Shown here piece after piece: positions 41,351 through 50,900 of a stretch of 64,000 nucleotides of DNA. Location: assembly GCA_943372645.1 (NCBI GenBank), contig CALRZN010000013.1:62001-126000 (forward strand), given 5' to 3'. Each line of letters opens with the position of its first letter. Positions within the stretch are counted from its first letter, which is position 1. A program made the position numbers and the translations under genes. This DNA comes from VBWE01 sp943372645. GTDB lineage: Bacteria; Bacteroidota; Bacteroidia; Palsa-965. The notes under the pieces are model-generated. The model was not told where the DNA came from, did no database searches, and saw only the letters and a list, made by a program, of their open reading frames with translations.

Positions 41351-42463
41351 TTATCCTTTAATGTTTTTCTTTCGATTTCGCTGGTAGTCTTCAAAAATCA
41401 TTTGTCCCAGTCCTTTAATCCCGGTGTAAAATGCTTTGCCCTGGTTGGCTTCGGTAAAATCTTCCACAAAGCGTTTCAGGTATTCGTCCTGTGCAATCAT
41501 AAACGTGGTAATCGGAATATGCAGCTTGCGGGCCTGGCGCGCGGTGGCGTAACATTTTTCAACGATGTACGGATCGAGGCCGAACGAGTTGTAATAATAC
41601 GTACCGTCCGGCTGGATGAGGCAACTCGGCTTACCGTCCGTAATCATAAAAATCTGTTTGTTCGTATTCCGCTTGCGGCGCAATAAATCCATGGCGAGTT
41701 CCAGGCCGGCCACGGTGTTCGTGTGGTACGGACCAACCTGCAGGTAGGGCAGGTCTTTCAGTTCAATCGGCCAGGCATCATCACCGAACACGAGAATGTC
41801 GAGCGTGTCTTTCGGATACCGCGTTTTAATGAGTTCGGCCAACGCCATCGCCACTTTTTTCGCGGGCGTGATGCGGTCTTCGCCGTACAGGATCATGCTG
41901 TGGCTGATGTCAATCATCAGCACGGTACTCATCTGCGCCTTGAAATAACTGTCTTCCACCACCAGGTCGCGTTCCTGCAGCTGGAAATCGTCCACGCCGT
42001 TGTTCACCTGCGCGTTGCGCAATGTTTCGGTCATGGAAATGCGTTCGAGCGCATCGCCGAAATTATACTGCCTGAACTCGCCGGTATGTTCATCGCCGCT
42101 GCCGCTGTGTTTGGTGCGGTGGTTGCCGGCGCCGCTGCGTTTCAGGTCGCCGAAAATCTGTTCCAGCGCCGCCTGGCGGATCACGCGTTCCATTTTTTCG
42201 GTAATGGATGTGCCGCCTCCTGTGCCGTCTTTATCGCCTGCTTCGCGGATGTAGCGTTTTTTCAGCAGGTCTTCAATAAAATCGTTTATCGTGTAATCGG
42301 GCGTGGTGAGTTTGTATTCTTTATCCAGCGTGCGCAGCCAGTCAATGGCCTCGTCGAAATCGCCGGAGGTATGCGTAATCAGCTCCGTAAAAATTTCGAA
42401 CAGGCGATCAAACGGCGTTTGCTCGGGCGGTGTATATTTTTTGAAAACGAATCCTTGACGCAT
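41351..42463 (-). CDS. VWA-domain protein partner of AAA+ ATPase
   Basis: 370 aa from ATG 42463 (MRQGFVFKKYTPPEQTPFDR). The C-terminal 200 residues are a von Willebrand A domain with a metal-site motif in STVLMIDISHSMILYGEDRI (DxSxS), then DTLDILVFGDDAWPIELKDL, TNTVAGLELAMDLLRRKRNT and KQIFMITDGKPSCLI. The N-terminal part is helical and charged. VWA proteins of this class work with the MoxR-like ATPase encoded downstream; a dispersed repeat lies between the two genes. Good family call, unknown substrate. Confidence 0.87.
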   Translation of the reverse strand: MRQGFVFKKYTPPEQTPFDRLFEIFTELITHTSGDFDEAIDWLRTLDKEYKLTTPDYTINDFIEDLLKKRYIREAGDKDGTGGGTSITEKMERVIRQAALEQIFGDLKRSGAGNHRTKHSGSGDEHTGEFRQYNFGDALERISMTETLRNAQVNNGVDDFQLQERDLVVEDSYFKAQMSTVLMIDISHSMILYGEDRITPAKKVAMALAELIKTRYPKDTLDILVFGDDAWPIELKDLPYLQVGPYHTNTVAGLELAMDLLRRKRNTNKQIFMITDGKPSCLIQPDGTYYYNSFGLDPYIVEKCYATARQARKLHIPITTFMIAQDEYLKRFVEDFTEANQGKAFYTGIKGLGQMIFEDYQRNRKKNIKG

Positions 42464-42677
42464 AAAACGGGTGTAACCGGTATAGAACAAAATGGAACGC
42501 CGATTGTTCAGCGTGTATTTTGTTTCCGACTTCCTGTAAAATTACGGATTTTTTGGTGGGGCGGTTTTTATTAGTGTTTGCTGGCGGCGGGGGGTATTTT
42601 TGGAGAAGGGGCGAGGGAACTCGTTTATTATAAGAACTAAAACAATTACCTTAGTTTTTAATTATAAACAACACGTT

Positions 42678-43625
42678 ATGGTATTATCTCATCCTAAATC
42701 ACGCAATTTTGTTCGCTGTATATGCGCACAATTTCTTTTGCTGCTCCTGGTAGTAAACCCGTTATTCCTAAAGGCATACCATCTGAAGCCGGCCACTTTC
42801 GGCGATTATCAACGTAGTGATTTTGCGAAAAACAAAGTCAAAAAAGTAATTTATTTCTTTGATAATATTGAAAATAAAAAGAAGGATACCTTAAGTGTTA
42901 AAACCTACAACAGTGAAGGATTTCTTTGTGCGTTTGATTCGTTCGCTGTTGGTTTTGATAACGTTTATCGGTTGGTGTTGTCTCAAACCATGACTTATGA
43001 AATACAAAAAACTGAAAAACGGATCCAGGTCAAAGAATTGAAATTAAACGGACAAGGAAAAGATGCATCGGATATAACCTTTGTTTTTGACACGAATGAC
43101 CGGCTAATCAGCAGAATTACCATTGCGGATCAGGATACGTTAACAGATCAATATACGTATGATGATAAGGGAGCGTGTATATCGCACCGCTTTCATACGA
43201 AGTACATAAAGGATTTTATAATAACGGCAACCTACACGTATATGAACGGGTTGGTTGTAAAAGAAACCTATACTCGTGCGGAGGTTCAAAAAGTATATAA
43301 TTATGAATATGATGCCAATGGGCAGTTAACCCGGATTTTGAAAGATAACGGGGATTCGGAACGTTATACATACAATGCAAAACGGCAATTAATTCGTTTA
43401 GAACGCGAATGCCCGGGTATTGCTGAAGCTGTGGCTTACGGGGAAATATTTAAATATACTTATAATGCTGCCGGTAAATTAGTTTCTTCGGAATATGAAA
43501 TGATTAATTGTGATCCTGTGAAAAAGACGGAGCTTACTTTTAAAGAAATGTACCAATATACCCCCGAGGGCTTACCGAAGGATCGTTGCATAGGTGAATG
43601 TTTTCGGTTTGTTTACATCAAATAA
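42678..43625 (+). CDS. AT-rich secreted orphan protein with YD-like repeats
   Basis: 315 aa from ATG 42678, giving a signal-like N-terminus (CICAQFLLLLLVVNPLFLKA). The body has repeated strand motifs that resemble RHS/YD units: DQYTYDDKGACISHRFHTKY, YNYEYDANGQLTRILKDNGD and SERYTYNAKRQLIRLERECP. These are common in Bacteroidota surface and toxin-associated proteins, but there is no toxin-like end here. Base composition is clearly more AT-rich than the flanking genes and matches the R-M genes next to it, suggesting acquisition by transfer. Function unknown. Confidence 0.6.
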   Translation: MVLSHPKSRNFVRCICAQFLLLLLVVNPLFLKAYHLKPATFGDYQRSDFAKNKVKKVIYFFDNIENKKKDTLSVKTYNSEGFLCAFDSFAVGFDNVYRLVLSQTMTYEIQKTEKRIQVKELKLNGQGKDASDITFVFDTNDRLISRITIADQDTLTDQYTYDDKGACISHRFHTKYIKDFIITATYTYMNGLVVKETYTRAEVQKVYNYEYDANGQLTRILKDNGDSERYTYNAKRQLIRLERECPGIAEAVAYGEIFKYTYNAAGKLVSSEYEMINCDPVKKTELTFKEMYQYTPEGLPKDRCIGECFRFVYIK

Positions 43626-43705
43626 GCCATAATCAATTATTTTTTTGAAGTGGGAGATAAAACAACTTAAAAATGCGTAGCTCGTTAATTCTTTAAATTA
43701 TTAAT

Positions 43706-44479
43706 ATGAAAGAAGGACAACGCGCCTGGACACGCGACGAATTGATACTGGCGATTAATTTGTATTGCAATTTAACGTTTGGGAAATTGCATAGCCGCAA
43801 TAGCGACATTATAAGACTTGCGAAAATTATTGGTCGCTCGGCCAATTCGCTTGCGTATAAACTGAACAATTTTGCAAGTCTTGATCCGACGTTAAAAGCG
43901 CGCGGTATAAAAGGAGCTGTAAATGCGAGTAAGTTGGATCGGGAAATCTGGAATGAATTTTATTCCAATTGGGACGATATGCCCTACGAAAGTGAAAAGC
44001 TGCGTGCGCGTTTTGAAAACTCAACGGTCGAAAAAATAAACGCCATCCCGGAATCCGATTTACCCAAAGCAGGAAAAGTGCGCGAGCAAATCATTAAAGC
44101 CCGTGTGAACCAATCGTTTTTCCGGAAAGCCATTCTTGCATCCTATAACGGAACCTGTTGCATCACCGGCATCAAACAACCGGAGTTATTAATTGCAGGC
44201 CATATTAAACCGTGGGCCAGCGATGAGCATAACCGCATGAATCCGAGTAACGGACTTTTGATGAATGGGCTGCACGACAAAGCGTATGAAACGGGGTTGA
44301 TTAGCATTGACACCGATTGCACCATCCGGGTTTCTTCCGAATTAAAAAAACAAATTAAAAACGCCGCCGTAAAGGATTATTTCCTCACCTACGAAGGCAA
44401 GCAAATAAACATGCCCTCGCGGTTTTTACCGGATGTAGGTTTTTTGCGGTATCATTTGGAGGAGCGGTTTAGGGGGTGA
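43706..44479 (+). CDS. HNH restriction endonuclease
   Basis: 257 aa. The C-terminal third is an HNH domain of HNH_2 type: CCITGIKQPELLIAGHIKPW, then SDEHNRMNPSNGLLMNGLHD, with cysteine, AGHI histidine, asparagine and LHD histidine in the right order. The N-terminal part (WTRDELILAINLYCNLTFGK, IGRSANSLAYKLNNFASLD) is typical of a class of type II-like endonucleases of this shape. It is convergent with an m5C methyltransferase gene starting 20 nt away at its other end, which makes a restriction-modification pair likely. Recognition site unknown. AT-rich. Confidence 0.82.
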   Translation: MKEGQRAWTRDELILAINLYCNLTFGKLHSRNSDIIRLAKIIGRSANSLAYKLNNFASLDPTLKARGIKGAVNASKLDREIWNEFYSNWDDMPYESEKLRARFENSTVEKINAIPESDLPKAGKVREQIIKARVNQSFFRKAILASYNGTCCITGIKQPELLIAGHIKPWASDEHNRMNPSNGLLMNGLHDKAYETGLISIDTDCTIRVSSELKKQIKNAAVKDYFLTYEGKQINMPSRFLPDVGFLRYHLEERFRG

Positions 44480-44498
44480 GGGATTAAACGTTAATACA

Positions 44499-45386
44499 TC
44501 AATTAAAATACCGCATCACCTCCCTACCAATCCATCTCCCCATATCAACCGGCACCGCGTTGCCAATAAGCCGGTAGGCACTTCGTTTATTTTCGAATTG
44601 AAAATCATCAGGGAAACCTTGTAGGCGTGCGTATTCGCGAATGGTAAATGGACGAAGTCCGTGTTTTACTGTTTTGTCGCGGAGCAGGCGTGTGCTTAAA
44701 TCTTTGGCGTAATGTGCAACGCAGGTTGGTGCAATGGCATTCGCGTCTTCGGGATCTACGATGATGGGGCGATCGCGATAAGAACCATTTATTCGGCGCA
44801 GCACATATTCGGGCAATTGGAATTCGGGAGCGGTTTCTAAAACGGACTTAAGCAATGGGCGTTTTGTTAAAGGAACTGGAGCACGAAATGCAAACGGTTT
44901 TTGTGTGCCCAAAAGAATTAACCGTTTACGCCGTTGTGGTAACCAATTGGCAGCATCAACCGGGCAAAATACATGGGAATAATATCCCGGCAATTGCGTT
45001 AAGGCTTCCATCACTACTTTAAACTTAAACATGCCAGGTACATTCTCTACAATGAAAACGGCTGGACGCTCAAGGGCGATGTGCCGGAAAAAATGCAGGA
45101 ACAAATCATCGCCTGTGCGAGTGCCATGCAGATCGGCAATTGCGGCGTATTTCGTGCATGGAAAAGTGCCAACGATGATGTCTGATTGCGGTTGATCGCG
45201 TACGGTTTTCGATTGGATATCCGCATTTAGAATTGCATGCGCGAAGTACGGTTTATTTTTTATCAAACAAGAAGTAGCTTCCGGATCCAAATCAAGCGAT
45301 TGGATAAATTCAATACCCGCTTGCATCAAGCCGATTTCCATGCCACCGCATCCGGAAAAATAGCCTTTGGCATTTGGTTTATACAT
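44499..45386 (-). CDS. C5-cytosine DNA methyltransferase of a type II R-M system
   Basis: 295 aa from ATG 45386 (MYKPNAKGYFSGCGGMEIGL). All ten-motif landmarks are seen: motif I YFSGCGG, motif IV GTFPCTKYA with the catalytic PC, motif VI VENVPG, motif VIII QRRKRL, motif IX region and motif X GNAVPVDMGRWIG. The frame stays open for over 600 nt upstream, through the 21-bp repeat array, but that extension has no methyltransferase homology; the ATG at 45386 precedes motif I directly and is preferred. Partner of the HNH nuclease. The target recognition domain is short (about residues 165-230). Confidence 0.9.
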   Translation of the reverse strand: MYKPNAKGYFSGCGGMEIGLMQAGIEFIQSLDLDPEATSCLIKNKPYFAHAILNADIQSKTVRDQPQSDIIVGTFPCTKYAAIADLHGTRTGDDLFLHFFRHIALERPAVFIVENVPGMFKFKVVMEALTQLPGYYSHVFCPVDAANWLPQRRKRLILLGTQKPFAFRAPVPLTKRPLLKSVLETAPEFQLPEYVLRRINGSYRDRPIIVDPEDANAIAPTCVAHYAKDLSTRLLRDKTVKHGLRPFTIREYARLQGFPDDFQFENKRSAYRLIGNAVPVDMGRWIGREVMRYFN

Positions 45387-45590
45387 TGCAAGAGCAAAGT
45401 AAAGCGGTACGCAAAAACAAGTCAACGGACTATAAGTAACCTTAAAAAAACGCCCACCGTCCGCATTTCCCGCATCAGAATAAACCGCATACCGGGAATC
45501 CTCCCTGCAATACCCGTAAAAAGAGCTGATAAAACCGGGAACACACCTTTCGCACAGGGGAAAAACAACGAAATCCGGGGTAAACGGAGC
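45387..45590. other. Methyltransferase upstream region
   Basis: About 200 nt between the methyltransferase start and the array. It contains no gene I can support and no clear TAnnTTTG box. It is AT-rich in the first part and moves into the array without a sharp border. Confidence 0.4.
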
Positions 45591-46850
45591 AAAATACCTG
45601 TGGCGCAGCACAAAATACCTCCCGCACGTTTCCATGCCGCTGGCTTGGCAGGCAAAATACCTGCGAAGCAAGTTGAAATACCTCCCGCACAATTCAAAAT
45701 ACCTCTGGAGCAATCTGAAATACCTCCCGCACGTTTCAAAATACCCGCGAAGCAAGTTGAAATACCTCCCGCACAACTCAAAATACCCGCAAAGCGAGTT
45801 GAAATACCTCCCGCACAATTCAAAATACCTCCGGGGCAATCTGAAATACCTCCCGCACAACTCAAAATACCTCCGAAGCATCCTGAAATACCTCCCGCGC
45901 AGTTTGAAATACCTCCGAAGCATCCTGAAATACCTCCCGCGCAGTTTGAAATACCTCCGTGGCAATCTGAAATACCTCCCTTCCAACTTAAAATACCTCC
46001 GAAGCAACCTGAAATAGTTCCCTTACAGTTTGAAATACCTCCGAGGCATCCTGAAATAGTTCCCTTCCAAGTTTATTTCTGTCCCGCGCAACCTGAAATA
46101 CCTCCCGCACAATTCAAAATACCTGGGAGCAACAACAAAATACCCGGAAGCAACCCCATCTCCCGCGGGAACAACGACAAAATACCCGGGACGCAAGTTG
46201 AAATACCTCCCGCACGTTTCGAAATACCCGCGGAGCAGTTTGAAATACTTCCCGCACGTTTCAAAATACCCGGAAGCAACCGCATCTCCCGCGGGAACAA
46301 CGACAAAATACCCGGGAGCAACAGCTTCTCCCGCAGGAACGACGACAAAATACCCGGAAGCAACGGCATCTCCCGCGGGAGCAAAAACAAAATACCCGGG
46401 AGCAACCGCATCTCCCGCGGGAACAACAACAAAATACCCGGGAGCAACGGTATCTCCCGCGGGAGTTAACACGTGTCCCGCGGGAACGACAACACTTCCC
46501 GCGGGAGTGACATCGTTTCCCGCAGGAGCGATCCCGTTTCCCGCGGATGAAGCGCCTGAATCCGCGTCTTCAATCCTTTTTCCCGCGAATGAAACGACTC
46601 CATCCGCGTCTGCAATCCTTTTTCCCACGGATGAAACGCCTGGATCCATGTCTTCAATCCTTTTTCCCGCGAATGCAACGCCTGCATCCACGTCTGCAAT
46701 CCTTTTTCCCACGAATGCAACGCCTGCATCCGCATCTGCAATCCTTTTTCCTACGGAAGCAATGCTTGTATCCTCGTCTGCAATACTTTTTCCCGCGAAT
46801 GCAACGCCTGCAGCCACGACAAAAACCATCTTCCCCCCGGAAGCAGTTGC
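45591..46850. repeat. Array of about 60 diverged units in strict 21-bp phase
   Basis: From 45591 the core AAATACC recurs at 21-bp steps: 45591, 45612, 45654, 45675, 45696, 45717 and so on to 46137, then at 21 or 42 to 46431, with no indel. Zone A alternates AAATACCTCCCGCACAATTC and AAATACCTCCGAAGCATCCT types. Zone B (46137-46470) alternates AAATACCCGGGAGCAACCG and CATCTCCCGCGGGAACAACG. Zone C (46470-46850) alternates TTTTTCCCGCGAATGCAACG and TGCATCCACGTCTGCAATCC. Phase is kept through all three. Frames are open on both strands, so no coding call is made; 21 bp is also exactly two helical turns. Confidence 0.9.
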
Positions 46851-47108
46851 CGTGCGCCTGGCCATGCAGCGATGACGGGACAGGTGATGCGATGAAATGC
46901 GCCGTGCCACTGCTGAAAAATGGAAACAGTAATGCATGCGTAATTGCCGGGCTTGTAGAAACCACGGGGCCGATTGTCCGGTGGCGGTGATGGTTCCGGT
47001 TTACGTGTAAAACCCCTGGATAAGAAGAAATTATCCGTGTTGTTTAAATACACGTTTTATCACATGCATTAAAAATGTGCACTGCCCCCCCGGGAGTATG
47101 AAGCATTA
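46851..47108. other. Gene-free spacer after the array
   Basis: No gene, hairpin terminator or known repeat was recognised. It contains a C-run (CCCCCCCGGG near 47085) and ends at the lipoprotein stop codon. Confidence 0.4.
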
Positions 47109-47585
47109 TTACTTTTTATCATTTCCGGATTCCAGGAAGCCTTCCGAATTGATCTTGTAACGCTGGATTTTAATCTGCCCCTTTTCTTTAATTAACGAGA
47201 AAATTTCAGTTGCTTCATAGTGCTCATGTTTTACAGCATATCGTAAAGCATACTCTCCCCGGTCATCTGTACCACTTACAACCACGGTTTCCCAGGTCGT
47301 AAGCTTTATGCTTTCAATCGGACCGAGTTTTTCTGCCGAAAGCCGGAGTATCTTATTCAGTTCAGACGTGTCGGTGACTGTGAAAAACTTATCTGAAAAA
47401 AACGGGTATGTTCCCTTGTAATTTTTTTGTTTGATCAGTACATAAAAAGCGGTTGTTACTTTTTCCGCATCATTTTTGTCTTTTTCGCGGTTGCGGAATG
47501 TTGAGTTGAAATGACAGCCCGGGCACAAAAAGAGCAAAGGCAACAGGAGTAAAAGAAGTGGACGGAATGTTGTGAGGATGTTCAT
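47109..47585 (-). CDS. Small lipoprotein, DUF-type, function unknown
   Basis: 158 aa from ATG 47585, chosen because it gives a perfect lipoprotein signal (MNILTTFRPLLLLLLPLLFL then CPGC). A longer reading frame exists upstream but lacks conserved features. The mature part begins with a charged linker (HFNSTFRNREKDKNDAEKVT) and carries a small alpha/beta domain (TTAFYVLIKQKNYKGTYPFF, RGEYALRYAVKHEHYEATEI). It resembles the DUF4019 / NTF2-like class of small secreted proteins. It is isolated between the array and the large adhesin gene. Confidence 0.7.
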   Translation of the reverse strand: MNILTTFRPLLLLLLPLLFLCPGCHFNSTFRNREKDKNDAEKVTTAFYVLIKQKNYKGTYPFFSDKFFTVTDTSELNKILRLSAEKLGPIESIKLTTWETVVVSGTDDRGEYALRYAVKHEHYEATEIFSLIKEKGQIKIQRYKINSEGFLESGNDKK

Positions 47586-47861
47586 TACGGGAATCAGCGC
47601 TTTCGTTTGAATTGAGTTTTGTTTTTGGGTTTGTTTCACAAATGTAATGGTTAGGAATTTATTTTTTGGTTGGTCTCTTGTTTTGTGCCGGTAATCGGCA
47701 ATCAAAGCAGGTAAACCCAAAAGGAATCGATCATCCAACGCGCCGCTTGCACAAACCGACTGCAACCTTGCACAAATGGCTTTTCGCCCCGGAATTTCAC
47801 CGCAGAAATCGGTCAATTAACCGCACCTGTCAAGTAATTTGAACAACTTATCCACCGCCGG
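47586..47861. other. Gene-free spacer between lipoprotein and adhesin
   Basis: No supported gene. The divergent promoters of both neighbours must lie here; the adhesin one is listed separately. The minus-strand frame open over this stretch is an extension without conserved features. Confidence 0.4.
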
Positions 47862-47890
47862 TTTTGGTACAGGCCGAATACCTACATTTG
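47862..47890 (+). promoter_or_regulatory. Bacteroidota-type promoter of the T9SS adhesin gene
   Basis: TTTTGG (47862-47867) is followed after about 16 nt by TACATTTG (47883-47890), an exact TAnnTTTG -7 element. Transcription would start near 47896, about 20 nt before the ATG at 47917. Confidence 0.65.
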
Positions 47891-47916
47891 ATTTCCTATA
47901 AAAAAATCCAACTTAC

Positions 47917-50900
47917 ATGAGAAAACGTTTACTCGCTTTGGCGTTTGTGCTGTCGGCTGCAACTTCGTTTGCACAGCTGGCCATGACACGCAGCACGTTT
48001 ACGGGCACGTACACACCCATTGCGCTGCCCGCGGCTACACTTTCAACCGCCACCGGCGATGACGTTGCGCAGAGTGCCATTCCTATCGGTTTTACATTTG
48101 ATTACCTGGGAACAAATTACACCACCATCGGTGTAAATACGAACGGCGTGGCTTCGTTTGATGCCACCATGTCGGCTTCGGGAACCAACAACAACCTGTT
48201 TGCCGCCAACGCGCCCAACCTGTCGCTGGCACCGTGGTGGGACAACCTGATTTCGGATACGATCCTGTATCAGCTGCAGGGCGCACCGGGAAGCCAGACG
48301 TTTACCATACAGTGGACCAATTCGCTGTCGTACTTTAATACGTCAACGCAGCTGCTGAACTTCCAGGTGATACTGTACGAAGGCACCAACGTGATTGAGT
48401 TTTCTTATGGTCCGTTTGTCAGCGGTGTTGCTGCTGCAAACGAATCAGCATCCATTGGTATAGAAGGTGCAACCGGCGGGGCAGGAGATTACCTGGACGC
48501 GGTAACCGGTTCGGCCTTTACGAGCAACGGCATGCTGAATGCCGCCACACAATGGCCCGCGCACAACTTCCGGTTTACACCGGGCGCACCCACAGCCATC
48601 GCCGCAGGAACCTACACGGTAGGCGTTGCAGGAAATTATTACAGCCTGAGCGAAGCCATTGCGGACCTGAATCACCGCGGCGTGGCAGGGCCGGTAACGC
48701 TTTCGCTGCTGGATGCAAACTATGATGTAACACCGGCCAACGGCGACAACTTTTTCCCGATGCTGCTCGGTCCGGTTGCAGGCGTTTCGGCAACCGATAC
48801 GATTCTTATTACACCGGCTTCGGGCACTGCCACCATTACCTCGGAAGGCACGCAGAACGGCAACTGCGGCAACGCGGCGGCCAACAACGTAATTTCAAAT
48901 GCCAACGAACCGATTCTTTCATTCGTTGGTGTGCAGTATGTGCGCGTGCAGAACCTGTCGCTCGTATGTTCCAATACCGGTGTGGTGGATCGCGGGCTGC
49001 AGGTGATCAATTCATCGGCTACGGCGGGTGCGCAGAACAACGTGTTTAAAAACATCAGCGTGTCGCTCAACCGCGCCAACGTAGGTTGTTACGGCATCAG
49101 CCAGCAGGCCATTACGAATCCTTCGGCGGTTTCGGGCAGCAATTCGAACAACATGTACAGCGATCTGACCATTGCAAATGTATACACCGGCATTTACCTC
49201 AATGGCAATGCCAACTTCCCTGATCTGGGTTGCAGTGTGGGCACTTCCTCGCCGAACTTCTTTAACACGATTGGCGCAGGTTCGCCCGGCGACATCGGCG
49301 GCGGAACCGGCAACACGGCTACGTACGGTATTCGTGCAAACAATCAAAGCGGTGTTTCAATATTCAACAACGAAGTACGCAACCTGGCGCACAGCGGTAC
49401 CACCACGGTAGAAGGCATTGTGATTGACGCCGGCGTTGGCCTGTGCAGTGTGTATATGAATAAAGTGCACGATGTGTATTTTACCGGCGCCAACTCCACA
49501 CAAAACATCAGCGGCATACGCGTTAACCTGGCTGCGGCCGGCACCAACGAAGGCCGTGTGTATAACAACTTTGTATATAACATCGGTTCCACCTACAGCG
49601 GTGCGGCAACAGCCACGCGTGCCGTTAAAGGCATTGTGGTGCAGACCGCAGGCGGAAACAATACGAGCACAATTAATGTTGATTTTAACAACGTGCGTTT
49701 GGATAACAGCGCTTCCCCGAACCTGTCGGGCACCTGTTTTGAAAGCGGCGTGGTGAACGGTCCGGCGATTAATGTACGCAACAACGTGTTTGCAAATTTT
49801 ACCGGTGCACAAACCGGTAACGCGCGCCACTTTGCCATGGCTACGCCGAACACGACGCAGATCGGTAACACCGGTTCGGTTTCTGACTACAACGATCTTT
49901 TTGTAAACGACACCACCAACGGTTTTACCGGCATCGGCCAGGCAACGACTTACAACACGCTGGCTGCATGGCAAACCGCGATGACGCAGGATGCAAACAG
50001 CGTGGTTACTGATCCGGGTTACTTTACCGCAACCGATCTGCACGTATCGGGTGTGGGTTTAAACGGTGCTGGCAACATGACCGGCATTACCTGGGTAAGC
50101 GGTGATATTGACACACAGGTACGCGGCGGCACGCCTGACATCGGTGCGGATGAATTTACGCCCCTGCTGCTGGATGTGGCCACCATCACATTGGTTGCAC
50201 CGGCAACAACCGGCTGCCATACCAATGGCGAACAGGTAGTTGTGCGCATCAAAAATTTCGCATCGGTTCCGCTTGATTTTACAACAGATCCGGTAACGGT
50301 TACGGTTAACATTACCGGCGTACTTACGCAGAACCTGAATGTGGTGATAAACACAAACGTGCTGAACGGCAATACACCGCTCGCATCGGGCAGTTCACTG
50401 GATGTACCGGTGGGAACCATTAACATGACCACGATTGGTACATACACCTTTGACGCGCACAGCACACTGAGCGGCGACGGCAACCCGGTGAACGATGCGA
50501 TGACCACGGTAAATATTGATTACACGACCGGAACTGCAGTTATATCATCCACTACCGTGTGTGCAGGTTCATCCGTGAACCTTACACTTACCGGTGCTTC
50601 TGCCGGCGGAACCATCCAGTGGCAGGGCAGCACCGACGGCGGCAACACCTGGGTGAATGAAACCGGAACCGGTTTTGACAGCACATTTTATAGCGTGATT
50701 CCTTCGGGCAACACGATGTACCAGGTGTTGTTCTGCGGAGTACTTGTTTCGAACACCGTAAGCGTAACATCGCTTACACTTACATCACCCACTGCTGCTG
50801 ATGACACGATATGCGGTCCGGGCATTGCCACACTGAATGCAACCGGCAGCGGCACCATTAACTGGTATGCCGTAGCCACCGGCGGTGTTTCGCTGGCTAC

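Noticed and set aside
45237..46469. 410-aa plus-strand protein of IPPAQFE heptads
   Set aside because: It would start antisense inside the methyltransferase gene, uses the rare-type ATA codon in every unit, and other frames are equally open. Described as a repeat array instead.
46023..46937. 304-aa minus-strand repeat protein
   Set aside because: A frame open because of 21-bp periodicity; start region unsupported. Kept as a hypothesis in the array finding.
46198..46990. Two overlapping plus-strand repeat proteins
   Set aside because: Same periodicity effect; no start signals.
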